The notes under the pieces were generated by a model. It was not told where the DNA came from. It saw only the letters and a list, made by a program, of their open reading frames with translations, and made no database searches. 18,436 nt of DNA from JBJEXX01 sp051886215 (GTDB taxonomy: Bacteria; Bacillota_I; Bacilli_A; RF39; UBA660). The stretch is taken from positions 1 to 18,436 of the forward strand of contig JBJEXX010000047.1 in assembly GCA_051886215.1 (NCBI GenBank). The letters are read 5' to 3'. This document shows positions 1-7,528 of the stretch, piece by piece. How positions within the stretch are numbered: position 1 is the first letter of the stretch; each line of letters begins with the position of its first letter. A program made the translations under genes and the position numbers.

Positions 1-26
1 GAAACTTAGAAGGCAACGACTAAGAC

Positions 27-52
27 GAATGAAATTTATTTCATTCTTATGT
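27..52 (+). terminator. Hairpin, probable terminator of an upstream unit
   Basis: GAATGAAA (27-34) and TTTCATTC (39-46) form a perfect 8-bp stem with a TTTA loop. The following tract TTATGTTCT is only moderately T-rich. Just before it, one frame reads ...NLEGND and stops at 21-23, which could be the end of a gene cut by the left edge. That is too short to call. Confidence 0.5.
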
Positions 53-72
53 TCTAAAAACAATGCAAAATA

Positions 73-81
73 TGATATAAT
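73..81 (+). promoter_or_regulatory. Extended -10 promoter of the Fic gene
   Basis: TGA followed by TATAAT (76-81) is an extended -10 of the vegetative type. No good -35 lies 16-18 nt upstream, as expected for an extended -10 promoter. The predicted transcription start is about 88, roughly 20 nt before the fic start codon. Confidence 0.55.
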
Positions 82-108
82 ATATATAGAAAATTTGAGG
101 TGTTAATA

Positions 109-714
109 ATGTTAGAAAATAAATTAGGTATAACTAATGAAATTGAATTATCAAAAGAGGAAGAAAGGATTACAAAGATAAAAGCATTAGAATTGTTTGA
201 TTTAAATAAGATTAATCAATTTGAAGTTGGAACGTTTAGAGGGTTATCTAAAATACATGAATATTTGTTTTCTGAAATATATTATTTTGCAGGTCAAATT
301 AGAAAAGACAACATTGCAAAAGGTAATTTCAGGTTTGCTTCGTCTATGTATTTAGAAGAAGTTTTATCAAAAATAAACAAAATGCCTCAAAGTACTTTTG
401 ATGAAATAATAAAAAAATATGTTGAAATGAATATTGCTCATCCATTTAGAGAAGGCAATGGCAGAAGTACTAGAATTTGGCTTGATATGATGTTGAAAAA
501 AGAACTTAATAAAGTTGTTGATTGGAGTAAAGTAGAAAAAGAAGAATATTTACTTGCAATGGAAAGAAGTCCAGTTAAAGATACTGAAATAAAAATATTA
601 TTAGAGCAAGCGTTAACTGATAATGTAGATGATAGAACAGTTTATATGAAAGGTATAGATGCAAGTTATAGTTATGAAGGATATAATACATATTCTATAG
701 ATGAAATTAATTAA
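109..714 (+). CDS. fic: Fic-domain AMP-transferase, class III (self-inhibited)
   Basis: Fic proteins transfer AMP from ATP to a hydroxyl side chain of a target protein. The core motif HPFREGNGRS lies at residues 111-120, with catalytic His111 and the anion-binding GNGR loop. The flap region around FRFASSMYLEE is also typical. Near the C-terminus, S-Y-S-Y-E-G (186-191) matches the class III inhibitory-helix motif [S/T]xxxE[G/N], whose Glu blocks ATP gamma-phosphate binding. Overall it reads as a close relative of the small Neisseria meningitidis Fic, a class whose known targets include DNA gyrase. The start chosen is ATG 109, seven nt after GAGGTG; GTG 100 is in frame but lies inside the Shine-Dalgarno. 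It stands alone, with its own promoter and terminator and no separate Fic antitoxin gene. The actual target cannot be read from sequence. Confidence 0.93.
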   Translation: MLENKLGITNEIELSKEEERITKIKALELFDLNKINQFEVGTFRGLSKIHEYLFSEIYYFAGQIRKDNIAKGNFRFASSMYLEEVLSKINKMPQSTFDEIIKKYVEMNIAHPFREGNGRSTRIWLDMMLKKELNKVVDWSKVEKEEYLLAMERSPVKDTEIKILLEQALTDNVDDRTVYMKGIDASYSYEGYNTYSIDEIN

Positions 715-797
715 AGATAGATGATAATTAAAAAAAAAGATAAGTTTACTGGGATTATATCTAAGAAATATAAGAGAATTAATAACAGGATTTATTT

Positions 798-822
798 AGA
801 AAGTAATAGCTTTCTTTTTTTT
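798..822 (+). terminator. Intrinsic terminator after fic
   Basis: AGAAAG (798-803) pairs with CTTTCT (810-815) around a 6-nt loop, followed by a run of eight T. It lies about 85 nt after the fic stop. The stretch 715-797 shows no convincing gene. Confidence 0.75.
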
Positions 823-856
823 GTATGTAAACAAAAGTACAAAATACTTATTTATA

Positions 857-923
857 TTGAATTTTATATAGAAATATGTTATAAATGTTATTAGAGTAGG
901 AAGAGCGTAAAAACTCGTTTTAC
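857..923 (+). promoter_or_regulatory. Strong promoter and 5' UTR hairpin of the TasA/SipW operon
   Basis: TTGAAT (857-862), 17 nt, then TATAAA (880-885) preceded by TG at 877-878 make a combined -35 plus extended -10 vegetative promoter. The leader carries a small hairpin, GTAAAA (907-912)/TTTTAC (918-923), just before the Shine-Dalgarno AGGAGG (934-939). It may stabilise the 5' end of the mRNA; that role is inferred. Confidence 0.65.
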
Positions 924-947
924 ACAAATTAAGAGGAGGTGCAAAAG

Positions 948-1481
948 ATGAATAGCGAAAGAAAGGGAAAGAATATTGTTATTGGTTTATTATGTGCAAC
1001 AATAGTATTTATGGGAATAGGTTTTGCCGCTTTATCAAGTGTGTTAACTATTAATGGAACAGCAAATGTTGCTAATACTTGGAATGTTCAAATTACTGAT
1101 ATTACTGTTACAGACACTACAGGTAAAGCAGATGCTGGAACTCCAACTCATAATGCAACTACTGCAAATTTTGAAGCAACATTAAATGAACCTGGAGATT
1201 CTGTTACTTACGAAGTTACTGTAACAAATGGTGGTAGTATTAATGCTGTACTTGCTTCAGTAGATCCAGTTTTCACAAATGCTGAAGATGATGCAATAGT
1301 TTATACTTTAGCAGATGATAATCCAACAGCTAATGCTAAATTAGCTAGTGGTGCTACACACACTTTTGTTGTTACAGCTACTTATAAAGCTGATGCTACC
1401 GGTGAAAAAGCTCCATCAGCAGATAAATTAACTAAATCATTTAGTTTACAATTAACATACAACCAAGATCCAACTGCGTAA
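948..1481 (+). CDS. TasA/CalY-like secreted fibre protein with SipW-type signal
   Basis: A 177-residue exported protein. Residues 1-8 are charged, 9-27 are hydrophobic (IVIGLLCATIVFMGIGFAAL), and the LSSVLTINGTA region that follows matches the SipW-cognate signal seen in TasA/TapA/CalY proteins. The mature part is Thr/Ala/Val/Asn-rich beta-type sequence with a NEPGDSVTYEVTVTNGGS stretch typical of TasA-like domains. TasA proteins polymerise into extracellular fibres in biofilms after SipW cleavage. This one is shorter than B. subtilis TasA (261 aa). The start is ATG 948, eight nt after a perfect AGGAGG; an upstream in-frame GTG at 939 overlaps that Shine-Dalgarno. It is first in the operon behind the strongest promoter, directly before the signal peptidase gene, as expected for the main substrate. 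Its Ala-rich, regular codon use suggests high expression. The fibre role is inferred from the family. Confidence 0.82.
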   Translation: MNSERKGKNIVIGLLCATIVFMGIGFAALSSVLTINGTANVANTWNVQITDITVTDTTGKADAGTPTHNATTANFEATLNEPGDSVTYEVTVTNGGSINAVLASVDPVFTNAEDDAIVYTLADDNPTANAKLASGATHTFVVTATYKADATGEKAPSADKLTKSFSLQLTYNQDPTA

Positions 1482-1510
1482 TTTTAATATGAAATAATAA
1501 GGAGGTAAGC

Positions 1511-2656
1511 ATGAAGAAAGCTAATATATATACAACTATTATATATATAATAATTGCTTTTTATATCTGCTTATCTCTGTTATTGTTTTTACCAAATTTT
1601 AAAACACAATATTATAATATAATAAATCCTATATTTTGGTTTATATTATTTATTATTTCATTTTGTATATTTAAAAATGATAAATTAAAAAAAAGATATA
1701 AATATGATTATCTTCAATTTGTAATTATATCTGTAATAATATACTTAATAGTATTTTATTTATTTGGTTTAATAACTGGATATAATTTATTGCCTTATAG
1801 GCATGATTTCATAGGAATAATGAAAAACATCTTTTCCTATGTAATAATTATATTTTTCCAAGAATACATTAGACAAATATTAATTAATAGAAGTAGTAAT
1901 AAAAAAGTACTATTGATTATTATTACAGGTATATTTGCAATTATAAATATAATTAACTTAAGTTATGGTATGAAACTAACTGCTATAGAAGACATATTTA
2001 AATTTAGTTTCACTGTCATAATTGCGGAAATAGCTAAGAGTATGTTGCTTTCATATTTAACTTATAAAGCAGATTATATACCTTCACTTATATATGCTAT
2101 CTCATTACAATTAATTATATATATTATTCCAATAACACCTGATTTAAATTGGTTTTTAGAAGGAACATTTAAATTATTATTACCATTTTTAATATTTATT
2201 ATGTGCAATAACTTTTATATTAAAAAAGAAAAAATAATATCAAAAAGAAAAAAATATATAATAAGTTTAACGCCTTTATTAATTATTATAATACCTATTA
2301 TAATATTAGTATCTGGAGTATTCAAATATCAAATTATTGCTGTTGTATCTAATAGTATGGTTCCTGTTTATAGTAGAGGAGACGCAATCATATTTGAAAA
2401 GTTAACAGAAGAAGAAAAAGAAGAATTAAAGGAAGGAAACATTATTATATTTAGAAAAAATAATACTTATATTTTACACAGAATAGAAAGTATTGAACTT
2501 ACTCCGGCAGGAAATAGAAAATATATTACTAAAGGAGATAATAACAATGGAATTGATGATGGATACATAACTAATGAAGATATAGTTGGTATATATAGGT
2601 TAGTAATATATAAAATTGGATATCCATCAGTTTGGTTACAAGAAAGTATAGAATAA
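1511..2656 (+). CDS. sipW: ER-type (SipW-like) signal peptidase I with polytopic N-terminal half
   Basis: The C-terminal ~110 residues are a signal peptidase of the SipW/ER type. The nucleophile Ser282 lies in SNSMVP, the general base is His323 in ILHRIE (His instead of Lys marks the ER type), and Asp343 lies in KGDNNNGIDDG. A hydrophobic anchor (about 247-272) precedes the catalytic domain. B. subtilis SipW is only about 190 aa. Here about 240 extra residues precede it and contain roughly eight further hydrophobic helices. One holds an acidic/basic cluster, QEYIR, at 117-121, faintly like the EExxxR motif of CPBP intramembrane proteases but not a true match. The start is ATG 1511 after GGAGGT. 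It sits between two genes whose products carry SipW-type signals, so it is the likely processing enzyme for both. The function of the N-terminal half is unknown. Confidence 0.88.
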   Translation: MKKANIYTTIIYIIIAFYICLSLLLFLPNFKTQYYNIINPIFWFILFIISFCIFKNDKLKKRYKYDYLQFVIISVIIYLIVFYLFGLITGYNLLPYRHDFIGIMKNIFSYVIIIFFQEYIRQILINRSSNKKVLLIIITGIFAIINIINLSYGMKLTAIEDIFKFSFTVIIAEIAKSMLLSYLTYKADYIPSLIYAISLQLIIYIIPITPDLNWFLEGTFKLLLPFLIFIMCNNFYIKKEKIISKRKKYIISLTPLLIIIIPIIILVSGVFKYQIIAVVSNSMVPVYSRGDAIIFEKLTEEEKEELKEGNIIIFRKNNTYILHRIESIELTPAGNRKYITKGDNNNGIDDGYITNEDIVGIYRLVIYKIGYPSVWLQESIE

Positions 2657-2670
2657 AAAGGAAGCGCAAA

Positions 2671-3735
2671 ATGAAGGAAAAAAGAACTAGAACTGTTATT
2701 AAACATAAACCTAAAACAATCGCTATAGCGACAATAGCCATAGTTCTTTTTGCTATTGCATTTTGTTTGATTTCTTCCAGTTTAAATATAAAAAAAGTAA
2801 AAGATGAAGTTATTCTAAATTATAATACATATTCAAATGCTGATTATAAAGTAAATTTAAAAGAAAATAACTATTTTACTGAAAAAACATTACAATCTGG
2901 AGAACAATATATTACATCTGTAATTGATAATATAGAAATAGATTATAATTATAATTATTCATCAGCGAAAAATATAACAGGAGACTATTCATATAAAATA
3001 GTTGCCAATGTAAATGCTGATTATAAAGTTGATACTTCTACAACTAAGAAAGTATGGTCTAAGGATTATATTTTAAAAGAAATAGATAATGAAAAAATAA
3101 ATAATGAATCAAATATAAATATCTCTGAAAAAGTAAAAATAAATTATGATGAATATAACAAAATAATAAATGATTTTAAAAGAGATTATATGTTAGCTAT
3201 TTCTTCTAAAGTTGATATTTATATGTATGTTACTTTAAATGGAAAATATCAAGATAATAATTTTGAAGAAAAAACTACATTATTAACTTCTATTCCATTA
3301 TCAGAACAAACTATTAATATAACTACTGATTATAAAAGTAATATTCCGGGTAAATTAGTAAAGCAAGTAGATGTAGGAAGATTTAATAATATTTATATAT
3401 TTATAACAGGAGTCGTATGTTTAATTTTAGCTTTAATTATAATTATTAAACAAATAATAAAAATAATAAAAGACGATAAAAAACAAAGCGATTATATAAA
3501 AAAATTAAAAAAATATATGCATGATTATAATGATGTCATCGCAACTGTTAAATCACTTCCTAATATTAGAGAGTTAAAGAAAATAGAATTAACTAAATTT
3601 GAAGAACTTATTAATGCTCAAGATGATTTAAGAGTACCAATTATATTTTGTGAAACTAAGAAAAACGAAGAGGGAAAGTTTTATTTAATTACACAAGATT
3701 GTGCCTATTATTATGTTCTAAAAGAAGATAAATAG
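2671..3735 (+). CDS. DUF5305-like bitopic membrane protein of the SipW cluster
   Basis: A 354-residue protein: a basic N-terminus, a membrane helix at about 16-37, an extracytoplasmic region of about 200 residues rich in Tyr, Asn and Asp with beta-like repeats (NADYKVNLKEN..., NADYKVDTSTT...), a second helix at about 238-262, and a basic cytoplasmic tail of about 90 residues. This layout, the Y-x-V-x-L-x-x-N-x-x-F start and the link to a SipW-type peptidase match DUF5305 proteins, which occur beside SipW-type peptidases in archaea and Firmicutes. The domain call is from memory of the pattern. ATG 2671 is preferred, with AAGGAAG upstream; earlier in-frame codons overlap the end of sipW. A role in assembling or anchoring the TasA-like proteins is inference. 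Confidence 0.68.
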   Translation: MKEKRTRTVIKHKPKTIAIATIAIVLFAIAFCLISSSLNIKKVKDEVILNYNTYSNADYKVNLKENNYFTEKTLQSGEQYITSVIDNIEIDYNYNYSSAKNITGDYSYKIVANVNADYKVDTSTTKKVWSKDYILKEIDNEKINNESNINISEKVKINYDEYNKIINDFKRDYMLAISSKVDIYMYVTLNGKYQDNNFEEKTTLLTSIPLSEQTINITTDYKSNIPGKLVKQVDVGRFNNIYIFITGVVCLILALIIIIKQIIKIIKDDKKQSDYIKKLKKYMHDYNDVIATVKSLPNIRELKKIELTKFEELINAQDDLRVPIIFCETKKNEEGKFYLITQDCAYYYVLKEDK

Positions 3736-3743
3736 GAGGGTAT

Positions 3744-5348
3744 ATGTTAGTAGCAAATAACAAAACGAAAAAAGGTAAAATAAAAATATCAAAAACTAGT
3801 ATTATTATATCTATATTAGTTTTTGTTATTTTATTATCTATGGGTACTGGATATGCTGTATTAAGTCAAGAGTTAAATTTATTTGGTAATAGTAAGATAG
3901 AACTTCCAGAGTATAAAATTTATATTGCGGATGTTAAAACTAATAATGCTGAAAATGGGGCTTATGAAGCTACAACTGCAACTTATACTGATAATGAAGT
4001 AGGACTTTATACAATTTTACCTAATACTAATTCTATTATGACTTATGATGTAACGATAAAAAATATAGGTAAGACAGATGCAGTTGTTGATTATATTTAT
4101 TCATCTAATAATAATTCAAATATAAAATATAAAATAGTAGGAACAAATGCAACAAAAACTATTAAAGCATTAAGTACATTAACAATAAAAGTAATAGTAG
4201 AAATGGTAGAAAATGCAACTTCAATTAATCAAGATTCGTCTATACTTTTAAATTTTGCTTTTATAAAAAAGACAAGTGATTACTCTAATGAATGTACAAA
4301 TAGTTGGGATGGTACATCTAGTAGTGAACCAATAATCTCTAATATTATGGGAAATGATTATTATCAAATAACAAATGCTAATGAATTTAAATGGTTTGCT
4401 GATCAAATAAATTCAGGTAATACTGGAATAAATGGAATGCTTACAAAAGATATTTGTTTAAACAGTCAAACATTTACTTCTATAGGTAGTTCAAGTGCTT
4501 ATACAGGTGTCTTTGATGGACAAAATAGAAATATTAAAGAATTAAATTATTCTAGAAATATAGATGGATTGGATAGCGATTCTACTTATAATGCTGGACT
4601 ATTTATTAATAATAATGGGACTATAAAGAACTTAAATGTAGAGGGTACTAACTCAGATACTCATTCAATTACCGGGGTAACAAATACTTCTAATATTGGA
4701 GGTATTGTAGTAAATAATACAGGAGTTATAGAAAATTCTTCTTATAAAGGTACAATAACCATAAATGCAACCGCAAGAGTTAATTGTTTGGTTAAACAAG
4801 GACATACTTATAATTATGTAGGTGGAATTGCTTCTAATAATTCAGGTATTATTAGAGGTAGTTATAATAACGCCACGTTTAATTTATCTGGATCAACTTC
4901 ATATGGTACTTGTAATTTATATACAAGATCTGCCAACATTACTTCTGGTGGAATTGCAGGTATAAATTCTGGGTATGTAGTAGATTCTTATAATAACGCT
5001 AATATGACTGCTACTGGTAAACATCAATCAACAAGTAGAAGTACTTATAATGGATTGATTGGTGGAGTTGTTGGAAGTAATTCCAATATATGCAATAATT
5101 CTTATAATTCTGGTAATATAACTCAAACTTTACCTAGTGGTGGATATGGTAGTTCTCAAACCGGAGTAATTGCTACAAATTCTGGTACAATTAATAATGT
5201 TTACTTTTTAACAGGAACCATAAATAATAATGTTGGAACAGAAGTTAATGCCAATGATTTAATTAATTTAAATATAAATATAGGAAATGCTTTCTTATTA
5301 GATTCAGCAAATATTAATAATGGCTATCCAATTTTATTCTGGGAATAA
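3744..5348 (+). CDS. TasA-like N-terminal domain plus GLUG-repeat surface protein
   Basis: A 534-residue exported protein. A hydrophobic segment at about 17-37 leads into TGYAVLSQELNLFG, again a SipW-type signal. Residues about 40-175 resemble the TasA/CalY beta domain (N-T-N-S-I-M-T-Y-D-V-T-I-K-N). About 190-275 look like the usual cap of GLUG proteins (YYQITNANEFKWFADQINSG, then LTKDICLN and FDGQNRNIKEL). Six units of about 35-40 residues follow at 285, 319, 360, 402, 440 and 474, most with the pattern GGI-x-x-x-NSG-x-I-x-x-SYN-x-x-x-x, which is the GLUG motif of beta-helical adhesins and IgA-peptidase-type proteins. No LPXTG anchor is visible. The start is ATG 3744 with AGGAGGG upstream. 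As the last gene of the operon it could be a minor adhesive component of TasA-like fibres (inference). Confidence 0.8.
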   Translation: MLVANNKTKKGKIKISKTSIIISILVFVILLSMGTGYAVLSQELNLFGNSKIELPEYKIYIADVKTNNAENGAYEATTATYTDNEVGLYTILPNTNSIMTYDVTIKNIGKTDAVVDYIYSSNNNSNIKYKIVGTNATKTIKALSTLTIKVIVEMVENATSINQDSSILLNFAFIKKTSDYSNECTNSWDGTSSSEPIISNIMGNDYYQITNANEFKWFADQINSGNTGINGMLTKDICLNSQTFTSIGSSSAYTGVFDGQNRNIKELNYSRNIDGLDSDSTYNAGLFINNNGTIKNLNVEGTNSDTHSITGVTNTSNIGGIVVNNTGVIENSSYKGTITINATARVNCLVKQGHTYNYVGGIASNNSGIIRGSYNNATFNLSGSTSYGTCNLYTRSANITSGGIAGINSGYVVDSYNNANMTATGKHQSTSRSTYNGLIGGVVGSNSNICNNSYNSGNITQTLPSGGYGSSQTGVIATNSGTINNVYFLTGTINNNVGTEVNANDLINLNINIGNAFLLDSANINNGYPILFWE

Positions 5349-5358
5349 TATGTAAACT

Positions 5359-5397
5359 AAGAAAGGAATAAGTAAAAATACTTCCCTTTCTTTTTCT
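5359..5397 (+). terminator. Intrinsic terminator of the TasA/SipW operon
   Basis: AAGAAAGG (5359-5366) pairs with CCTTTCTT (5385-5392). An inner AAGTA/TACTT helix is closed by an AAAA loop, with a small internal bulge. A T-rich tract follows. Confidence 0.8.
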
Positions 5398-5452
5398 TTT
5401 AACATATAATAGTATTAAAGAAAAATAGTTATAGTAGGAGGATATAAATTTT

Positions 5453-5578
5453 TCTAGCGCAATGCCCAAAGTGGCTACGAGGATAATAGTTGTCGGAAAA
5501 AGCGGGTGCTATTACGGATAATGCGTTCGTTAAGTATATTACAAAAAATAAAATCAATATTATTACAAAAAATATACT
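5453..5578 (+). ncRNA. glmS ribozyme (self-cleaving, glucosamine-6-phosphate responsive)
   Basis: The leader of glmS shows the ordered core of the glmS ribozyme. A-GCGC contains the cleavage site, between A5456 and G5457. Then come a TGCC/GGCT-type P2 element, ACGAGGAUAAUAG, UUGUCGG, GCGGGUG and CUAUUACGG; AUAAUAG and CUAUUA(C) form P3, and the conserved GUUAAG lies near 5529-5534. AGTATATT (5533-5540) can pair with AATATACT (5571-5578), in the position of the P4 stem. In this class glucosamine-6-phosphate acts as the cofactor for cleavage, which destabilises the mRNA and gives feedback control of GlmS. The direct repeat ATTACAAAAAATA (about 5539 and 5562) lies in the putative P4 loop. A -10-like TATAAT is at 5405-5410. 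Confidence 0.9.
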
Positions 5579-5608
5579 ATGCATAAAATAATTAAAAGGA
5601 AGGTTTTT

Positions 5609-7408
5609 ATGTGTGGAATAGTTGGTTATATTGGGCAAAAATATAACTGTATAGAAGTTTTAATTAAAGGGTTAACCTCTTTAGAATATAGAGGATATGA
5701 TTCAGCGGGAATAGCCTACTTGAAAGATAATAAAATTAAAACTATAAAAAAAGAAGGGAAATTAGAACACTTAAAAGCTAAAATAGATTTCAAGGAAAAT
5801 TCAAATATAGGTATAGCTCATACACGTTGGGCTACTCATGGGAAAGCTAATACAATAAATGCTCATCCCCATACTTCAGGTAAAATAACTTTAGTACATA
5901 ATGGAATTATAGAAAATTATCAAACTATAAAAGAAGAATTATTAAAACAAGGATATAAATTTAAATCAGAAACAGATACAGAAGTAATCGCAGTATTATT
6001 AGATAATATTTATAAAAAAGAAAAAGATATGTTAAAAGCAATTAATATATTACAAAAAGAATTAAAAGGATCTTATGCTCTAGCAATAATAAATTCTGAT
6101 GAAAAAGATACTTTATATGCAATTAGAAATAAATCTCCATTAATATTAGGAATAGAAGATAATAATTATTTTCTAGCTAGTGATATACCTGCATTACTAA
6201 ATTATACTAATAAATATATAATACTTAATGATATGGATATAGTTGTTTTAAATGATAATTATAAAATTTATAATAAGGATAAAGAACAACAAAGAGAAAT
6301 ATTAACTTATGAAGGAAGTTTAGAAGATGTTTTAAAAAATGGTTATGACCACTATATGTTAAAAGAAATTCATGAACAACCTGATATTATAAATAATTTA
6401 TTAAGTTTATATTTAAATGATACAAAAACAAACTTCTCATCATTAATGCCAAATTTATCTAAATATAATAAAATACATATTGTAGGATGTGGTAGTGCTT
6501 ATCATACAGGATTAATTGCTAAAAGCTTATTTGAAGAATATGGAAAAGTAGAAACTATAGTAGAAGTTGCTAGTGAATATCGCTATAAAGAAAATTTTTA
6601 TGATAAAAATACATTAGTAATTCTAATATCTCAATCAGGAGAAACTGCTGATACTCTAGCATCTTTAGAAAAAGCTAAAAAAGATGGAATTGATACTTTA
6701 GCGCTTGTTAATAGAAAAGATTCTACTATTGCAAGAGAAGCAAATAATACATTATATATACAAGCTGGAATAGAAGTTGCGGTTGCGACAACAAAAGCTT
6801 ATTCAGCCCAAGTAATGTTACTATCTTTACTAGCGTTAAAATATATGTATGATAAAAAAATAATTAATGAAGAAGAATTAAAAAAATATTTAGAACCTGC
6901 AAAAAGTATAAAAAATACTATAGAAAAAACTATAGATAAATTTACAAATATAAACTTCATAGAAAAAATAAGTAAAAGAAAAGATATCTTCTTTATAGGA
7001 AGAAAAATAGATTATGCACTTAGTATGGAAGGAAGTTTAAAATTAAAAGAAATATCATATATTAATGCAGTCAGTTATCAAGCTGGAGAATTAAAACATG
7101 GAACTATATCTTTAATAGAAAAGAATACACCTGTTATTGCCATAATAACAGATGATGATATTTATGATAAAACAATAAGTAATATTAAAGAAGTAAAATC
7201 ACGTGGTGCATATGTTATATGTATTACCAATACAGAAGTATCAAATGACTGTTATGATGAATTGATAAATATTGATAAAGAGAATAAATTCTTTCAATCA
7301 AATATTTCTATAATACCATTACAATTACTTGCATACCAAACAGCAAAATCACTTGGATGTGATATTGATAAACCTAGAAATCTAGCTAAAAGTGTTACAG
7401 TAGAGTAA
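5609..7408 (+). CDS. glmS: Glutamine-fructose-6-phosphate aminotransferase (isomerizing)
   Basis: GlmS makes glucosamine-6-phosphate from fructose-6-phosphate and glutamine, the first step towards UDP-GlcNAc and peptidoglycan, in the cytosol. The 599-residue length is normal. The start is ATG 5609, with AAGGAAGG upstream, so that the mature N-terminus is the catalytic Cys in CGIVGYIG; an in-frame ATG at 5579 would bury this Cys and falls at the end of the ribozyme. Glutaminase residues include R73-W-A-T-H-G, H97-N-G and T122-D-T-E. Two SIS sugar-isomerase domains follow (GCGSAYHTG from 293, SQSGETADT, TTKAYSAQ, GRKIDYALSMEGSLKLKE). It ends in PRNLAKSVTVE, the family's invariant C-terminus. 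It is a single-gene unit controlled by the upstream ribozyme. Confidence 0.98.
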   Translation: MCGIVGYIGQKYNCIEVLIKGLTSLEYRGYDSAGIAYLKDNKIKTIKKEGKLEHLKAKIDFKENSNIGIAHTRWATHGKANTINAHPHTSGKITLVHNGIIENYQTIKEELLKQGYKFKSETDTEVIAVLLDNIYKKEKDMLKAINILQKELKGSYALAIINSDEKDTLYAIRNKSPLILGIEDNNYFLASDIPALLNYTNKYIILNDMDIVVLNDNYKIYNKDKEQQREILTYEGSLEDVLKNGYDHYMLKEIHEQPDIINNLLSLYLNDTKTNFSSLMPNLSKYNKIHIVGCGSAYHTGLIAKSLFEEYGKVETIVEVASEYRYKENFYDKNTLVILISQSGETADTLASLEKAKKDGIDTLALVNRKDSTIAREANNTLYIQAGIEVAVATTKAYSAQVMLLSLLALKYMYDKKIINEEELKKYLEPAKSIKNTIEKTIDKFTNINFIEKISKRKDIFFIGRKIDYALSMEGSLKLKEISYINAVSYQAGELKHGTISLIEKNTPVIAIITDDDIYDKTISNIKEVKSRGAYVICITNTEVSNDCYDELINIDKENKFFQSNISIIPLQLLAYQTAKSLGCDIDKPRNLAKSVTVE

Positions 7409-7436
7409 AAGAGGTAATTAAGTTTACTTCTTTTTT
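7409..7436 (+). terminator. Intrinsic terminator of glmS
   Basis: AAGAGGTAA (7409-7417) pairs with TTACTTCTT (7424-7432), with one G-U pair and a 6-nt loop, and ends in T residues. It starts at the first base after the glmS stop. Confidence 0.8.
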
Positions 7437-7475
7437 GTTTTAATATTATTGTCTTTTAAATAATCTATTATCTAC

Positions 7476-7504
7476 TTGTTTGTTGATAGTTGATAGTTTA
7501 TAAT
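7476..7504 (+). promoter_or_regulatory. Probable promoter of the accessory gene pair
   Basis: TATAAT (7499-7504) with a weak TTGTTT (7476-7481) 17 nt upstream. A tandem TTGATAG-TTGATAG (about 7484-7496) lies in the spacer and might be a regulator site. It precedes ATG 7529 and its GGAGG. Confidence 0.45.
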
Positions 7505-7528
7505 ATATTACTAATGGAGGTTTGGAAT

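Noticed and set aside
1..109. Open frame 2 at the left edge (KLRRQRLRRMKF...)
   Set aside because: It runs through a hairpin and the fic promoter, so it is unlikely to be coding. A frame ending NLEGND at 21-23 is the better candidate for an upstream gene end.
721..897. 58-codon frame (MIIKKKDKFTG...) after fic
   Set aside because: No Shine-Dalgarno, a composition typical of translated AT-rich spacer, and it runs through both the fic terminator and the tasA promoter.
1511..2200. CPBP (Abi) protease domain in the N-terminal half of the signal peptidase
   Set aside because: The EExxxR, FxxxR and HxxxN/D motifs are not present; only a loose QEYIR cluster is seen.
5490..5500. GTTGTCGGAAAAA looks like a Spo0A box upstream of glmS
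   Set aside because: It is part of the conserved UUGUCGG...GCGGGUG core of the glmS ribozyme, which explains the sequence fully.
5579..5608. ATG 5579 as the glmS start
   Set aside because: It would put ten residues before the Met-Cys start. GlmS needs Cys at its mature N-terminus, and AAGGAAGG sits before ATG 5609.
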